A stretch of DNA of 45,752 nt from Prevotella sp. UBA6447 (GCA_002437115.1 DJOD01000034.1:11450-57201); one strand, 5' to 3'. Counted from the first letter of the stretch, positions 17,615 through 25,660 are shown. Translations and numbers: made by a program. Notes: a model not told the origin generated them from the sequence alone.

Positions 17615-18442
17615 CTATGTCAATGGCTCATTCATTATCATGCTGTCATTGTGAAAATGAAAATGCTCATCGGAAAGATTTGCTGGCATGTTTCCATTTT
17701 CATACTTCCATCTAATGAATCGCCAATTGATATTGACAATCTCTTTAGGCGATAGTGAATTAACTAAAACTGTGTGTATGTATGTCTCTTCTGGTGCGAA
17801 TGTGTATTTTAGTCTTCTGTATAAATGTGTGTGGCGCTTCGTATAGTCAAGAAGTACCTTGGCTGCCCTTCTATGTATGGAGAACCATTGTGAACCTCCA
17901 TACAGATGATCGAAGCCAAAATCAAGTCTTCTGCTGATTCCTATTTTCTTTTGGAATTTAATCCATTTTGTAGAAAGTGACCTTGCTTCAACTCGGTTGT
18001 TCTTAATGAAATCAAATGGGTAGTAATATTTGAACCTATCGTAACTGTTATTTTGCCATTTAGGGTGTGGTAAATGCACAAAGCTTAAATAACTAATGGG
18101 CTTGTCACTTTTGAAAGTAGACAAAAACCGTTCTAAAGGCTTTTTCGGATAATCTTGGCCACTCAATAAGTGGAAAAATGTGACATCCTCATTCTCAAAA
18201 GCCTTTTTCAGCAAGAACAATTCTGCTCTTAACATGGAAAAACCACCCCATTGGACAGAGTACTTACTATATACTTCTTTGACCTGAGGAAAATCCGACT
18301 TTAGGGTAGAATATTCCGACTTTTCTATTTCACCGCTCTTGTCAATGTGTACAAACACATAACAATTCTCCTTGAAATAAGCTATTAGCTTTTTCAAGGC
18401 TATGAAATCTTTGTGCGCTAATATGAGTATAGCCTGTTTCAT
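17615..18442 (-). CDS. Core-2/I-branching-type glycosyltransferase
   Basis: 275 aa, cytosolic, without a signal peptide. It matches the PF02485 family (beta-1,6-N-acetylglucosaminyltransferase fold, GT14). The visible elements are AHKDF near the start, VHIDKS at about 31-36, WGGFSML at about 65-71, LLSGQDYP at about 91-98, GSQWFSIHR near 185-193 and PEETYIHTVL near 220. In Bacteroidales such enzymes build capsule or surface glycans. The gene is isolated (no glycan cluster around it) and visibly AT-rich: row 17761-17820 has 21 G+C in 60. That suggests horizontal acquisition. Donor and acceptor sugars cannot be read from the sequence. Confidence 0.88.
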   Translation of the reverse strand: MKQAILILAHKDFIALKKLIAYFKENCYVFVHIDKSGEIEKSEYSTLKSDFPQVKEVYSKYSVQWGGFSMLRAELFLLKKAFENEDVTFFHLLSGQDYPKKPLERFLSTFKSDKPISYLSFVHLPHPKWQNNSYDRFKYYYPFDFIKNNRVEARSLSTKWIKFQKKIGISRRLDFGFDHLYGGSQWFSIHRRAAKVLLDYTKRHTHLYRRLKYTFAPEETYIHTVLVNSLSPKEIVNINWRFIRWKYENGNMPANLSDEHFHFHNDSMIMNEPLT

Positions 18443-18463
18443 AGTTTCCTAGTTTTAGATTGT

Positions 18464-18480
18464 TATTGCTATAAGCAATA
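18464..18480. other. Perfect palindrome in the glycosyltransferase leader
   Basis: TATTGCT (18464-18470), ATA, then AGCAATA (18474-18480) form a perfect 7-bp inverted repeat, lying between the predicted promoter and the ATG at 18442. It could be an operator or an mRNA hairpin. Confidence 0.5.
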
Positions 18481-18509
18481 CATAGAGAAAAATCTTTATA
18501 TTCCTTTTG

Positions 18510-18541
18510 CAAAAATAAAACTTCTTTTGGACAAATGCAAG
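18510..18541 (-). promoter_or_regulatory. Promoter for the glycosyltransferase gene
   Basis: On the minus strand TATTTTTG (18510-18517) is a perfect -7 box. The -33 box 20 nt upstream has one mismatch (CTTG, 18538-18541). The leader would be about 60 nt. The rest of the gap, 18542-18780, holds no gene that I can see. Confidence 0.6.
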
Positions 18542-18780
18542 CTTTGAGTGTTAAAACTTATACTTTCTTTTGCGCTTTTATGGATAATTATGTTTGTGGA
18601 GTAGTGGATAGAAATTGTAGTGGCAAATTTCCACATCTGTTGGCCCTTATTCTTCAGAGGAGCATTTACTCAAAGTGCGCTCGCTGATGTCCAAAATGAA
18701 GAAATGTTTATCAAAAAAGGAATAAAATGCTGATTTTAACCCGATTTTTATTTCCTTTGCACAGTAAATACGTATGAACG

Positions 18781-19749
18781 ATGAAGAATACGGCAATACT
18801 CACCATCACGGGAAGCGACAGTACAGGAGAGTCGGGCGTGCAGGCCGACATCACTACGATTGCGGCATTGGGTGCCAAGGCCGTATCGGTCATCACGTCG
18901 GTGACCATGCAAAACACTTTGGGAATCCAGCACTTCTACGACTTGCCGGTGGCCATTGTCAGCGGCCAGCTCGACGCCATCGTCAACGATGTGATGCCCG
19001 AGACGGTCAAGATAGGCATGATCCGCAGTACGGAGGTGGTGCGGGCCGTGGTCAGTGCGCTCAAGCGATACAAGCCCAAGTCTGTGGTCTATGCCCCTGT
19101 GCTCTTCTCCAGTCACGGCGACCGCCTGATGGGCACCGAGACCATCGAGATGATACGGCAGAAACTGTTCCCCTTATGCAACATGATTGTCATGCGGCGC
19201 CGCGAGAGCGATGTGCTGTTGGACGATTATATCGGTGATAATGTCCGCTTCCTTGACGATGCGGTCGGGCACGGCAGCGTCAACAAGTTTGCCTCGGCGC
19301 TTGCCGTCTATCTCAACCAGGGAGAGGTCATGGGTGAGGCTATCGCCAAGGCCCACGCTTTCGCCAACAGCCTTACGTCGAGCAGTGCACGACTGACAGG
19401 CCGGAGTGGTGAGCTCTATGCCGACTTCATCAAGCTGGTGAAGAAGGAGTCGTCTACCAAGACCGACATTGCCCACTACGCCGATGAGCTTAATGTCAGT
19501 GGCCGATACCTGGCTCAGGTGTGCCGACTTGTCGCGGGCAAGTCGCCCAAGAGCATCGTTGATGCCTATCTCGTTGACGCTGTCAAGGCTCACTTGACCG
19601 CTGCGCACGATACCATCCAGCAGACCGCTGTCATTTTCGGCTTTGCCAATCAGGCCCACTTGGCCAAGTTCTTCAAGAAACTCACAGGCATGACACCGAC
19701 AGAGTACAGGAACAATGGTCAAGAACTGTCAGGCGACACACAAGAATAA
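18781..19749 (+). CDS. Degenerate ThiD/pyridoxal-kinase-like domain fused to AraC HTH (putative pdxST regulator)
   Basis: 322 aa with two domains. Residues 1-200 have the ThiD (HMP/HMP-P kinase, ribokinase-like) fold: ITGSDSTGESGVQAD at 9-23 and VTMQNTLGI at 41-49. The catalytic signatures are eroded: the DPVM motif reads APVL (Ala105), the TPNxxE motif reads MRRRES (about 138-143), and the GTGC anion hole reads GHGS (163-166). Residues 215-310 form an AraC-type double HTH (IAHYADELNVSGRYLAQVCRL, ending GMTPTEYR). I infer a non-catalytic sensor that binds a pyridoxine- or pyrimidine-like ligand and regulates the next genes. pdxS begins 29 nt downstream, consistent with one operon. A standard annotation would call it ThiD, which is probably wrong for activity. 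Confidence 0.88.
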   Translation: MKNTAILTITGSDSTGESGVQADITTIAALGAKAVSVITSVTMQNTLGIQHFYDLPVAIVSGQLDAIVNDVMPETVKIGMIRSTEVVRAVVSALKRYKPKSVVYAPVLFSSHGDRLMGTETIEMIRQKLFPLCNMIVMRRRESDVLLDDYIGDNVRFLDDAVGHGSVNKFASALAVYLNQGEVMGEAIAKAHAFANSLTSSSARLTGRSGELYADFIKLVKKESSTKTDIAHYADELNVSGRYLAQVCRLVAGKSPKSIVDAYLVDAVKAHLTAAHDTIQQTAVIFGFANQAHLAKFFKKLTGMTPTEYRNNGQELSGDTQE

Positions 19750-19778
19750 GCAACAAACACATAAAATATAATAAAGCA

Positions 19779-20651
19779 ATGGAAAACAGACAAGAACTGA
19801 ACCGCAACCTGGCACAGATGCTTAAGGGCGGTGTAATTATGGACGTGACAACACCTGAGCAGGCCAAGATTGCAGAGCAGGCTGGCGCTTGTGCCGTCAT
19901 GGCACTCGAGCGTATCCCAGCCGACATCCGCGCGGCGGGTGGCGTGGCCCGCATGAGCGACCCGAAGATGATCAAGGGAATCCAGGCCTCCGTCTCCATC
20001 CCCGTCATGGCTAAGTGCCGCATAGGCCACATCGCCGAGGCCCAGATTCTCGAGGCTATCGAGATCGATTATATCGACGAGAGCGAAGTGCTTTCTCCAG
20101 CCGACAATGTCTACCACATCGACAAGACGCAGTTCAAGGTGCCCTTTGTCTGTGGTGCCAAGAACCTGGGCGAGGCTTTGCGCCGCATCGCTGAGGGCGC
20201 ATCGATGATCCGCACCAAGGGTGAGCCCGGAACGGGCGATGTCGTTCAGGCCGTGACACACATGCGCATGATGCAGAGTGAGATTCGTCGCTTGGCGGGC
20301 ATGTCTGAGGATGAGCTTTATGAGGCTGCCAAGCAGTTGCAAGCTCCTTATGACCTAGTGAAGTATGTGCACGACAATGGCAAGTTGCCCGTTGTGAACT
20401 TCGCCGCTGGTGGCGTGGCCACCCCTGCTGACGCTGCGCTGATGATGCAGCTGGGTGCTGAGGGTGTGTTCGTCGGTTCGGGCATCTTCAAGAGCGGCAA
20501 CCCCGCCAAGCGTGCCGCCGCCATCGTGCAGGCCGTCACCAACTACAACGACCCGAAGAAAATTGCTGAATTGAGCGAGGATCTCGGCCCTGCCATGGTC
20601 GGCATCAACGAGGATGAGATCAAGACCTTGATGGCCGAGAGAGGAAAGTAA
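19779..20651 (+). CDS. pdxS: Pyridoxal 5'-phosphate synthase, lyase subunit PdxS
   Basis: PdxS makes PLP from ribose 5-phosphate, glyceraldehyde 3-phosphate and ammonia supplied by PdxT, in a 12+12 complex. The 290-aa product is full length and keeps the active-site residues Asp22 (VIMDV), Lys79 (VMAKCRIGH) and Lys147 (RTKGEPGTG), equivalent to the two Schiff-base lysines of the family. The phosphate-binding GGVATPADAA and FVGSGIFKS loops are present. pdxT starts 4 nt downstream. The ThiD-AraC fusion lies just upstream, suggesting vitamin B6-responsive control. Confidence 0.98.
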   Translation: MENRQELNRNLAQMLKGGVIMDVTTPEQAKIAEQAGACAVMALERIPADIRAAGGVARMSDPKMIKGIQASVSIPVMAKCRIGHIAEAQILEAIEIDYIDESEVLSPADNVYHIDKTQFKVPFVCGAKNLGEALRRIAEGASMIRTKGEPGTGDVVQAVTHMRMMQSEIRRLAGMSEDELYEAAKQLQAPYDLVKYVHDNGKLPVVNFAAGGVATPADAALMMQLGAEGVFVGSGIFKSGNPAKRAAAIVQAVTNYNDPKKIAELSEDLGPAMVGINEDEIKTLMAERGK

Positions 20652-20655
20652 GCGT

Positions 20656-21222
20656 ATGAGAATAGCTGTGCTTGCCCTGCAAGGGGCTTTTGTGGAACAC
20701 GAGGCTATGCTTCGGCGATTGGGTGTCGACAGTTTTGAGATTCGCCAGTTGGCTGATTGGGACCAGCCCAAGGACGGCCTGATCATCCCTGGTGGTGAGT
20801 CGACCACCCAGTCGAAGCTTCTCCATGACCTCCAGTTGCTCCTGCCTATCCGTGAGGCCATCGAGGGTGGCCTGCCTGTGTTCGGCACTTGTGCCGGTTT
20901 GATCTTGCTGGCCAAGACCGTGGAAGGCGAGAATCGTGAACGGCTGGCCACCATGGACATCTGTGTCAAGCGTAATGCTTATGGCCGTCAGCTTGGCAGT
21001 TTCGCCACCGTGGCATCGTTCGCGTCGGTGGGCGAAATACCCATGACCTTCATCCGTGCCCCTTATATAGATAAGGTGGAGGGCGATGCCGAAGTCCTTG
21101 CCGAGGTTGAAGGCCATATTGTGGCTGCCCGTCAGGGCAACCAGCTGGTCACGGCCTTTCACCCGGAGCTCAACGATGACCTCCGGGTGCACCAATATTT
21201 CTTGTCGATGATCAAGGGTTAA
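20656..21222 (+). CDS. pdxT: Pyridoxal 5'-phosphate synthase, glutaminase subunit PdxT
   Basis: A class I glutamine amidotransferase that hydrolyses glutamine and channels ammonia to PdxS. The 188-aa product has the triad Cys79 (FGTCAGL), His169 and Glu171 (FHPEL). It also has the PGGEST loop at 45-50 and the AFVEHEAML segment typical of PdxT. It begins 4 nt after the pdxS stop, so the two are translationally linked. The gene converges on hisB across 33 bp with no strong terminator visible. Confidence 0.98.
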   Translation: MRIAVLALQGAFVEHEAMLRRLGVDSFEIRQLADWDQPKDGLIIPGGESTTQSKLLHDLQLLLPIREAIEGGLPVFGTCAGLILLAKTVEGENRERLATMDICVKRNAYGRQLGSFATVASFASVGEIPMTFIRAPYIDKVEGDAEVLAEVEGHIVAARQGNQLVTAFHPELNDDLRVHQYFLSMIKG

Positions 21223-21255
21223 CGATTGTCGGCAACCTTACGTACGAGACATCTG

Positions 21256-22329
21256 TCACAGCATTCCCTTCGTACTGGGGAGCTCAAAGTGGTAGATGTC
21301 TCTTTTTACTGCCATTTTCAAGCTTCGTGCCAAAGCCTTGAAGATGCCTTCTATCTTGTGGTGCTCGTTTTGTCCTTCTGCCTTGATGTTTAGGTTCATG
21401 AGCGCAGCGTCACTGAGGCTCTTGAAGAAATGGAAGAACATCTCTGTGGGCATCTCGCCAATCTTTTCACGTTGAAACGCTGCGTCCCACACCAGCCAGG
21501 GCCTTCCGCCGAAGTCGAGAGCCACCTGGCAAAGACAGTCGTCCATGGGCAGGCAGTAGCCGTAGCGCTCGATGCCACGCTTGTCGCCCAGCGCCTTGCG
21601 TAGACATTCGCCCAAGGCGATGCCCGTGTCCTCGATGGTGTGGTGCTCGTCCACCCAGAGGTCGCCCTTGGTGTGTATGACAAGATCCATCATGCCATGC
21701 TTGCCAATTTGCTCGAGCATGTGGTCGAAGAATCCGATTCCCGTCGAGATGTCGGTCTTTCCCGACCCGTCAAGGTTGAGCTTCACCTCGATTTGTGTCT
21801 CCTTGGTGTTGCGCTTCACCTCCGCCGTTCGCTCGCCAGCAAAGAGGATTTCAGCTATCTTGTCCCAGGTCATGCCATCTTTGCCTAAGATGAGGGCCTG
21901 GCAACCCAAGTTGCGCGCCAGCTCGGCATCGCTCTCACGATCGCCGATGACCCACGAGTGGGCGATGTCGTAGCCGCTGCTCTCCATATACTTCTTCAGC
22001 ATACCAGTCCCTGGCTTCCTCATGTGAGAGTGGTCTTCCGGGAAGTGGCAGTCAATCAGCTGGTCGGCAAAGGTGATGCCTTCGCTTTCCAAAGTCTGCA
22101 AGATGAAGTTGTGGACGGGCCAGAAGTTGTCTTCTGGGAAGGAAGCCGTGCCCAGTCCGTCCTGGTTGCTCACCATGATGAGCTCGAAGTCGAGATGCTT
22201 GGCGATGAATCCGAGGTTGCGGAACACCCCTTTCGTGAACTTCAGTTTGCCGAACGCGTCGATCTGCTCATCCTGGGGCTCCTCTACGAGAGTGCCATCG
22301 CGGTCGATGAAAAGTAGTCGTTGTGCCAT
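21256..22329 (-). CDS. hisB: Bifunctional histidinol-phosphatase / imidazoleglycerol-phosphate dehydratase
   Basis: Catalyses two steps of histidine synthesis. The N-terminal HAD phosphatase (about 1-165) has the DxD motif Asp9/Asp11 (FIDRDGT). The C-terminal IGP dehydratase (about 170-357) has the metal-binding FFDHMLEQIGKH and EHHTIEDTG motifs, and a second set around DFGGRPW and HFFKSLSDAA. At 357 aa it is full length for the fused enzyme. It lies 3 nt after the membrane-protein gene on the minus strand and is not next to other his genes in this window, so here it appears to be a member of an operon with trmH-like and membrane-protein genes. The rest of the his pathway is presumably elsewhere. 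Confidence 0.97.
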   Translation of the reverse strand: MAQRLLFIDRDGTLVEEPQDEQIDAFGKLKFTKGVFRNLGFIAKHLDFELIMVSNQDGLGTASFPEDNFWPVHNFILQTLESEGITFADQLIDCHFPEDHSHMRKPGTGMLKKYMESSGYDIAHSWVIGDRESDAELARNLGCQALILGKDGMTWDKIAEILFAGERTAEVKRNTKETQIEVKLNLDGSGKTDISTGIGFFDHMLEQIGKHGMMDLVIHTKGDLWVDEHHTIEDTGIALGECLRKALGDKRGIERYGYCLPMDDCLCQVALDFGGRPWLVWDAAFQREKIGEMPTEMFFHFFKSLSDAALMNLNIKAEGQNEHHKIEGIFKALARSLKMAVKRDIYHFELPSTKGML

Positions 22330-22332
22330 ATT

Positions 22333-23226
22333 TTATTTGGTAGTTTGTGTTGTTTCCCTCATCTTTGCCTCGATGCTGCCGTAGGCATAATAAAAAACAG
22401 TGGCGACCCACATAGTCAGATAACAACATACGAACTGCGCCAATGAGGATGTCGCGTAAAAAGTGATATTGAAGTAGGAAGGTAGGCCGTCAGGGTCGCC
22501 CATGAGCGTGCCGCCTGCACTTGCCAATTTACCGAGCATCATGATGCCGCTTGGCATTTGGGCGATGGAACTAAGCAGAGCTCCGATGATAAAACAGAGC
22601 AATGCGCAAACGAACAGAAATCCCCAGTGGTGCCATCCTTGGCGGTAGGGCTTGCCAAAGATGCTCCACGCCTTTTGCGAAGGCTCCATGATGTACTTAA
22701 TCGCCGAGTAGATACTGGGTATCAAGGCCAGCATGCACATCACGAAAAGGCATATGAGCACAACGATAAATGCGAGGACAGGGAGACAACGTGGGCTTTC
22801 ATGAGGTGTAATCGTCCGCGATGCGAGGAGTATGGAAATGATGGCGAGAAAAATGCCTCCTACGCATCCGACTAACAAGAAGATGCCTGTGGTACGCAGG
22901 ACGCGGCCTCCGTTTTCCTTATGTGGACGGCCGTTGAGAAGGCTGAAAAATATGGCGTAGAGCCAAATGGTTGCGGCAAGCATTGCAAAATAGACGGCAA
23001 CCAAGAGCAAAGAGGTGCCCAATGGTTGGACAGGCGGCTGTTCGCCCAATAACAGGGTGATAAGGTTAGTGGGGCAAATGACCCCGTACAAACCCATCAC
23101 AAGTGACAACACCACCGCTGGCATCCATGTTTTTTGGAGGATAGTCTTGAAGTTAGAGCAAAACAAGTCGTAGGCAGCGCGGAAGCATGCCTGGACACTT
23201 CTGGTTTTATACAATTCTGTTTCCAT
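22333..23226 (-). CDS. Hypothetical polytopic membrane protein
   Basis: 297 aa with about six predicted transmembrane helices (roughly residues 37-55, 70-95, 112-134, 147-170, 200-222 and 258-280). There is no signal peptide and no motif that I can link to a known transporter or enzyme. A cytoplasmic N-terminus (METELYKTRSVQACFRAAYDLFCSNF) recalls DUF975- or glycerophosphoryl-phosphodiesterase-linked membrane proteins, but this is weak. It sits between the methyltransferase gene (13 nt) and hisB (3 nt), so it is co-transcribed with both. The function is unknown. Confidence 0.8.
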   Translation of the reverse strand: METELYKTRSVQACFRAAYDLFCSNFKTILQKTWMPAVVLSLVMGLYGVICPTNLITLLLGEQPPVQPLGTSLLLVAVYFAMLAATIWLYAIFFSLLNGRPHKENGGRVLRTTGIFLLVGCVGGIFLAIISILLASRTITPHESPRCLPVLAFIVVLICLFVMCMLALIPSIYSAIKYIMEPSQKAWSIFGKPYRQGWHHWGFLFVCALLCFIIGALLSSIAQMPSGIMMLGKLASAGGTLMGDPDGLPSYFNITFYATSSLAQFVCCYLTMWVATVFYYAYGSIEAKMRETTQTTK

Positions 23227-23239
23227 GATTCATGGTGGA

Positions 23240-24019
23240 TTAAGATTTTACGGAAGTGCGGCGCCTGAACTCTGCGCATGTGACAGCTGTGGCAATGGCC
23301 ACGTTGAGGCTGTCGGCCGTCTTGCGGCCTTCAGGATAATTGGGTATTAGCAGCTTGTGGGTGACGAGTGGCCTCACGGCTGGCGATATGCCGTTGCCCT
23401 CATTGCCCATGACGATGACACCCTGACTGGAAAGTTTCTGCTCGTAGATGGAATTGCCCTCGAGCAGCGTGCCGTAAACGGGACAGTCGTCTGGCAGGTG
23501 GCTGATCCAGCGCGGCAAGTCCACCTGATGAAGCCTTACCCTGACTATGCTTCCCATTGTGGCTTGCACCACCTTGGGATTCCAGGGGTCTACTGTTTCC
23601 TGTGAGTAGTAGATGTCTGTGATCCCAAACCAGTCGGCTATGCGGATGATGGTGCCCATGTTCCCTGGGTCTTGTACCCCATCAAGGGCCAACACCAGCC
23701 CTGTGGTAGACTCCGTTTCGCGTTCCGCGTGAGCCGCAGGTATGTGGAACACCCCCATCACTTGTTGCGGATGTTGCAAGAACGACACCTTGCGTAGCTC
23801 TTCGTCCGTTACGGTGATGATTTCAGTATCCTTGCCTGCAGCTCTCACGTGGCCGTTGCTGTCAAGCCATTGCTGAGTGGCCACAATGAGCACAGCCCTC
23901 ATCTCCTGTAGCAGGTCGCCCACTACCTTGGGTCCCTCGGCTACAAAAAGCCCTTCCTCTTGGCGGTGTTTTTTTAGTCCCAACGAGGCTATGAATTTGG
24001 TTTTTCTTTTACTTATCAC
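23240..24019 (-). CDS. SpoU/TrmH-family RNA methyltransferase
   Basis: A SPOUT-class 2'-O-ribose methyltransferase acting on rRNA or tRNA. It has an N-terminal RNA-binding substrate domain (ISKRKTKFIASLGLKKHRQEEGLFVAEG) and a catalytic knot with motif 1 (DGVQDPGNMGTIIRIADWFG), motif 2 (VIMGNEGNGIS) and motif 3 (IPNYPEGRKTADSLNVAIATAV). The start is uncertain. GTG at 24019 gives the family N-terminus and about 259 aa, and a perfect -7 box (TATATTTG, minus strand, 24024-24031) ends only 5 nt before it, so the message could be leaderless. ATG at 24070, with AAAGGA upstream, would add 17 residues. The target nucleotide is not predictable. Confidence 0.9.
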   Translation of the reverse strand: MISKRKTKFIASLGLKKHRQEEGLFVAEGPKVVGDLLQEMRAVLIVATQQWLDSNGHVRAAGKDTEIITVTDEELRKVSFLQHPQQVMGVFHIPAAHAERETESTTGLVLALDGVQDPGNMGTIIRIADWFGITDIYYSQETVDPWNPKVVQATMGSIVRVRLHQVDLPRWISHLPDDCPVYGTLLEGNSIYEQKLSSQGVIVMGNEGNGISPAVRPLVTHKLLIPNYPEGRKTADSLNVAIATAVTCAEFRRRTSVKS

Positions 24020-24069
24020 ATTGCAAATATACCTTTTTTTTGTTAGGACTTTATATTTTTTTGCAAACA

Positions 24070-24101
24070 TTTTCCTTTCTTCGATATATTTATTAATTTT
24101 G
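24070..24101 (+). promoter_or_regulatory. Promoter for the porin gene
   Basis: A perfect -7 box TAATTTTG at 24094-24101 with a one-mismatch -33 box (TTTC, 24071-24074) about 20 nt upstream. The transcript would start about 30 nt before the ATG at 24139. The same 140-bp gap carries the divergent methyltransferase start. Confidence 0.65.
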
Positions 24102-24138
24102 CAACACTTTTTAAACAAACGTTGTTAAGCTATAAATC

Positions 24139-25254
24139 ATGAGAAAACAAGTGGTGGCAGCATTGATGCTGGCTGGTGTCATGTCTGCCAATGCGCAAAC
24201 CAAGCTGCCTTCGTGGCTGTCTCAAGTGAGACTTTCAGGCTACGCTCTCACACAATATCAATACTCGGGGCAGGAAAATGCCAAGGCCAACTCGTTCAAC
24301 CTGCGTATGGTTCGTGCCATGCTCGATGGCCGCATAGCAGATGACTTCTATTGGAGGCTGCAAGTGCAGCTCAATGGCAACACCACCACCAACACGCTTT
24401 CTCCCCGTTTGGTCGACCTGTTTGCTGAGTGGCAGAAGTATGAGTTCTTCAAGGTGAAGGTGGGACAGTTTAAGCGCCCCTTCACGTTCGAGAATCCCAT
24501 GAACCCGATAGACCAGGGCTTCATGTCGTATAGCCAACCTGTCAACAAGTTGGCTGGCTTTGCTGACCGCGATGGTATGCACGCGTCGAATGGCCGCGAC
24601 ATCGGCGTCCAGTTGCAAGGCGATTTCTTAAAGGTTTCCGGTCGCAATTGGTTGCACTATCAGGTGGGCGTGTTCAACGGGCAGGGCATCAACACCAAGG
24701 ATGTCGACCAGCAGAAAGACGTCATTGGTGGCGTGTGGGTGATGCCTGTCAAGGGCATGAGAATCGGATTCTTTGGCAGCGAAGGCTCTTACAGCCGCAA
24801 GGGAACATGGACCAACGACCAAGGCGTGGAAGAGAAGGGCATACGCCGGTTGCCCCAGCATCGCTATGCCATATCGGGCGAATACAAGGCCGACGACTGG
24901 ACGTTCCGCTCTGAATATGTGCATGCCACAGGAAAGGCGTTTGCCAAGACTTATGAGAAGTCGGAAGACCTGAGCAATTGTGCGGTCAATGGGACGCTTG
25001 GTAACAAGGCTGACGGCGTTTACGCCTTGGTCATTGCGCCGGTCATCAAGCAGAAAGTACATGTCAAGGCACGTTATGACCTCTACCGCCCCACGGCCGA
25101 CTGGAGCCGTGCCAAAACGTTCTATGAGGTGGGTGCCGATTATCTTTTCTCCAAGAACATCCAAATCAATGCTGAATACGCGCGCGTGAACGACCGCTCA
25201 CTGGACAAGCACAATTACAACATGGTGGATGTTGAGGTTGACTTCCGCTTTTAA
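24139..25254 (+). CDS. OprO/OprP-type outer-membrane porin
   Basis: 371 aa with a signal peptide (MRKQVVAALMLAGVMSANAQ). The body has the alternating beta-strand pattern of the phosphate-selective porin O and P family (PF07396), with RLSGYALTQYQYSG at the start, a central VGQFKRPFTFENPMNP loop typical of the family, and a final strand ending VDVEVDFRF (C-terminal Phe). Bacteroidales members are usually anion or phosphate channels, but the specificity of this one is not established. A small membrane peptide gene follows after 28 nt, then a terminator, so the two genes form a short operon. Confidence 0.93.
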   Translation: MRKQVVAALMLAGVMSANAQTKLPSWLSQVRLSGYALTQYQYSGQENAKANSFNLRMVRAMLDGRIADDFYWRLQVQLNGNTTTNTLSPRLVDLFAEWQKYEFFKVKVGQFKRPFTFENPMNPIDQGFMSYSQPVNKLAGFADRDGMHASNGRDIGVQLQGDFLKVSGRNWLHYQVGVFNGQGINTKDVDQQKDVIGGVWVMPVKGMRIGFFGSEGSYSRKGTWTNDQGVEEKGIRRLPQHRYAISGEYKADDWTFRSEYVHATGKAFAKTYEKSEDLSNCAVNGTLGNKADGVYALVIAPVIKQKVHVKARYDLYRPTADWSRAKTFYEVGADYLFSKNIQINAEYARVNDRSLDKHNYNMVDVEVDFRF

Positions 25255-25282
25255 ACACGCATAAAAGAACAACTTAAACGCA

Positions 25283-25483
25283 ATGGAAGAAACGAGTAAC
25301 CGTCACCAGCGACATCACCACCACCGCTCTCACCCCCATCTGGATGATTCGGAAGTATTTAAGCGTCAGGCATTAAGAGCCAACAAACGTCGTAAGATTT
25401 TCGCTAAGGTACTGTTTGTGGTTCTTACAGTTTTGGCTGTTATGATAGTGCTCTTTGTGGCTTGGATATACACCCACAATTGA
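25283..25483 (+). CDS. Small His-rich single-pass membrane protein, 66 aa
   Basis: The product has a His/Arg-rich N-terminal half (HRQRHHHHRSHPH type at about 7-19), a basic stretch (RANKRRKIFAK), one hydrophobic helix (about 42-62) and a short IYTHN tail. No family is recognised. It is probably an inner-membrane peptide with its basic, metal-binding-prone segment in the cytoplasm. It begins 28 nt after the porin stop on the same strand and is followed by a canonical terminator. This makes a real gene likely and suggests a link to the porin. The histidine cluster could bind Zn or Ni, but this is only an inference. Confidence 0.75.
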   Translation: MEETSNRHQRHHHHRSHPHLDDSEVFKRQALRANKRRKIFAKVLFVVLTVLAVMIVLFVAWIYTHN

Positions 25484-25506
25484 TTTCGCATTATTCAAGA
25501 CTTATT

Positions 25507-25545
25507 GTCCCAACTTCTTATCTATGCAAGAAGTTGGGACTTTTT
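25507..25545 (+). terminator. Rho-independent terminator of the porin operon
   Basis: GTCCCAACTTCTT (25507-25519) pairs with AAGAAGTTGGGAC (25528-25540) in a perfect 13-bp stem, followed by TTTTT (25541-25545). Confidence 0.95.
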
Positions 25546-25601
25546 CAGTATGGAGTCGCAACTCGCTGAATTTCAACGTATACCAAAACGTGAAAAATAA
25601 T

Positions 25602-25660
25602 AGCTATTATTTTTGAAATTTAAGCTATTGTTTTTAGAATCTAAGCTATTATTTCATGAG
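25602..25660. repeat. Three tandem 21-nt imperfect repeats
   Basis: AGCTATT occurs at 25602, 25623 and 25644, exactly 21 nt apart, and each copy is followed by an A/T-rich tail. The period is two helical turns. The surrounding gap 25546-25894 has no gene; a small hairpin (GATTCG/CGAATC, 25726-25740) lies in a TTCG-rich part. Confidence 0.7.

Noticed and set aside
18781..19749. A working thiamin (HMP-P) kinase ThiD
   Set aside because: The catalytic signatures are altered at three places and an AraC DNA-binding domain is fused, so a regulator is more likely.
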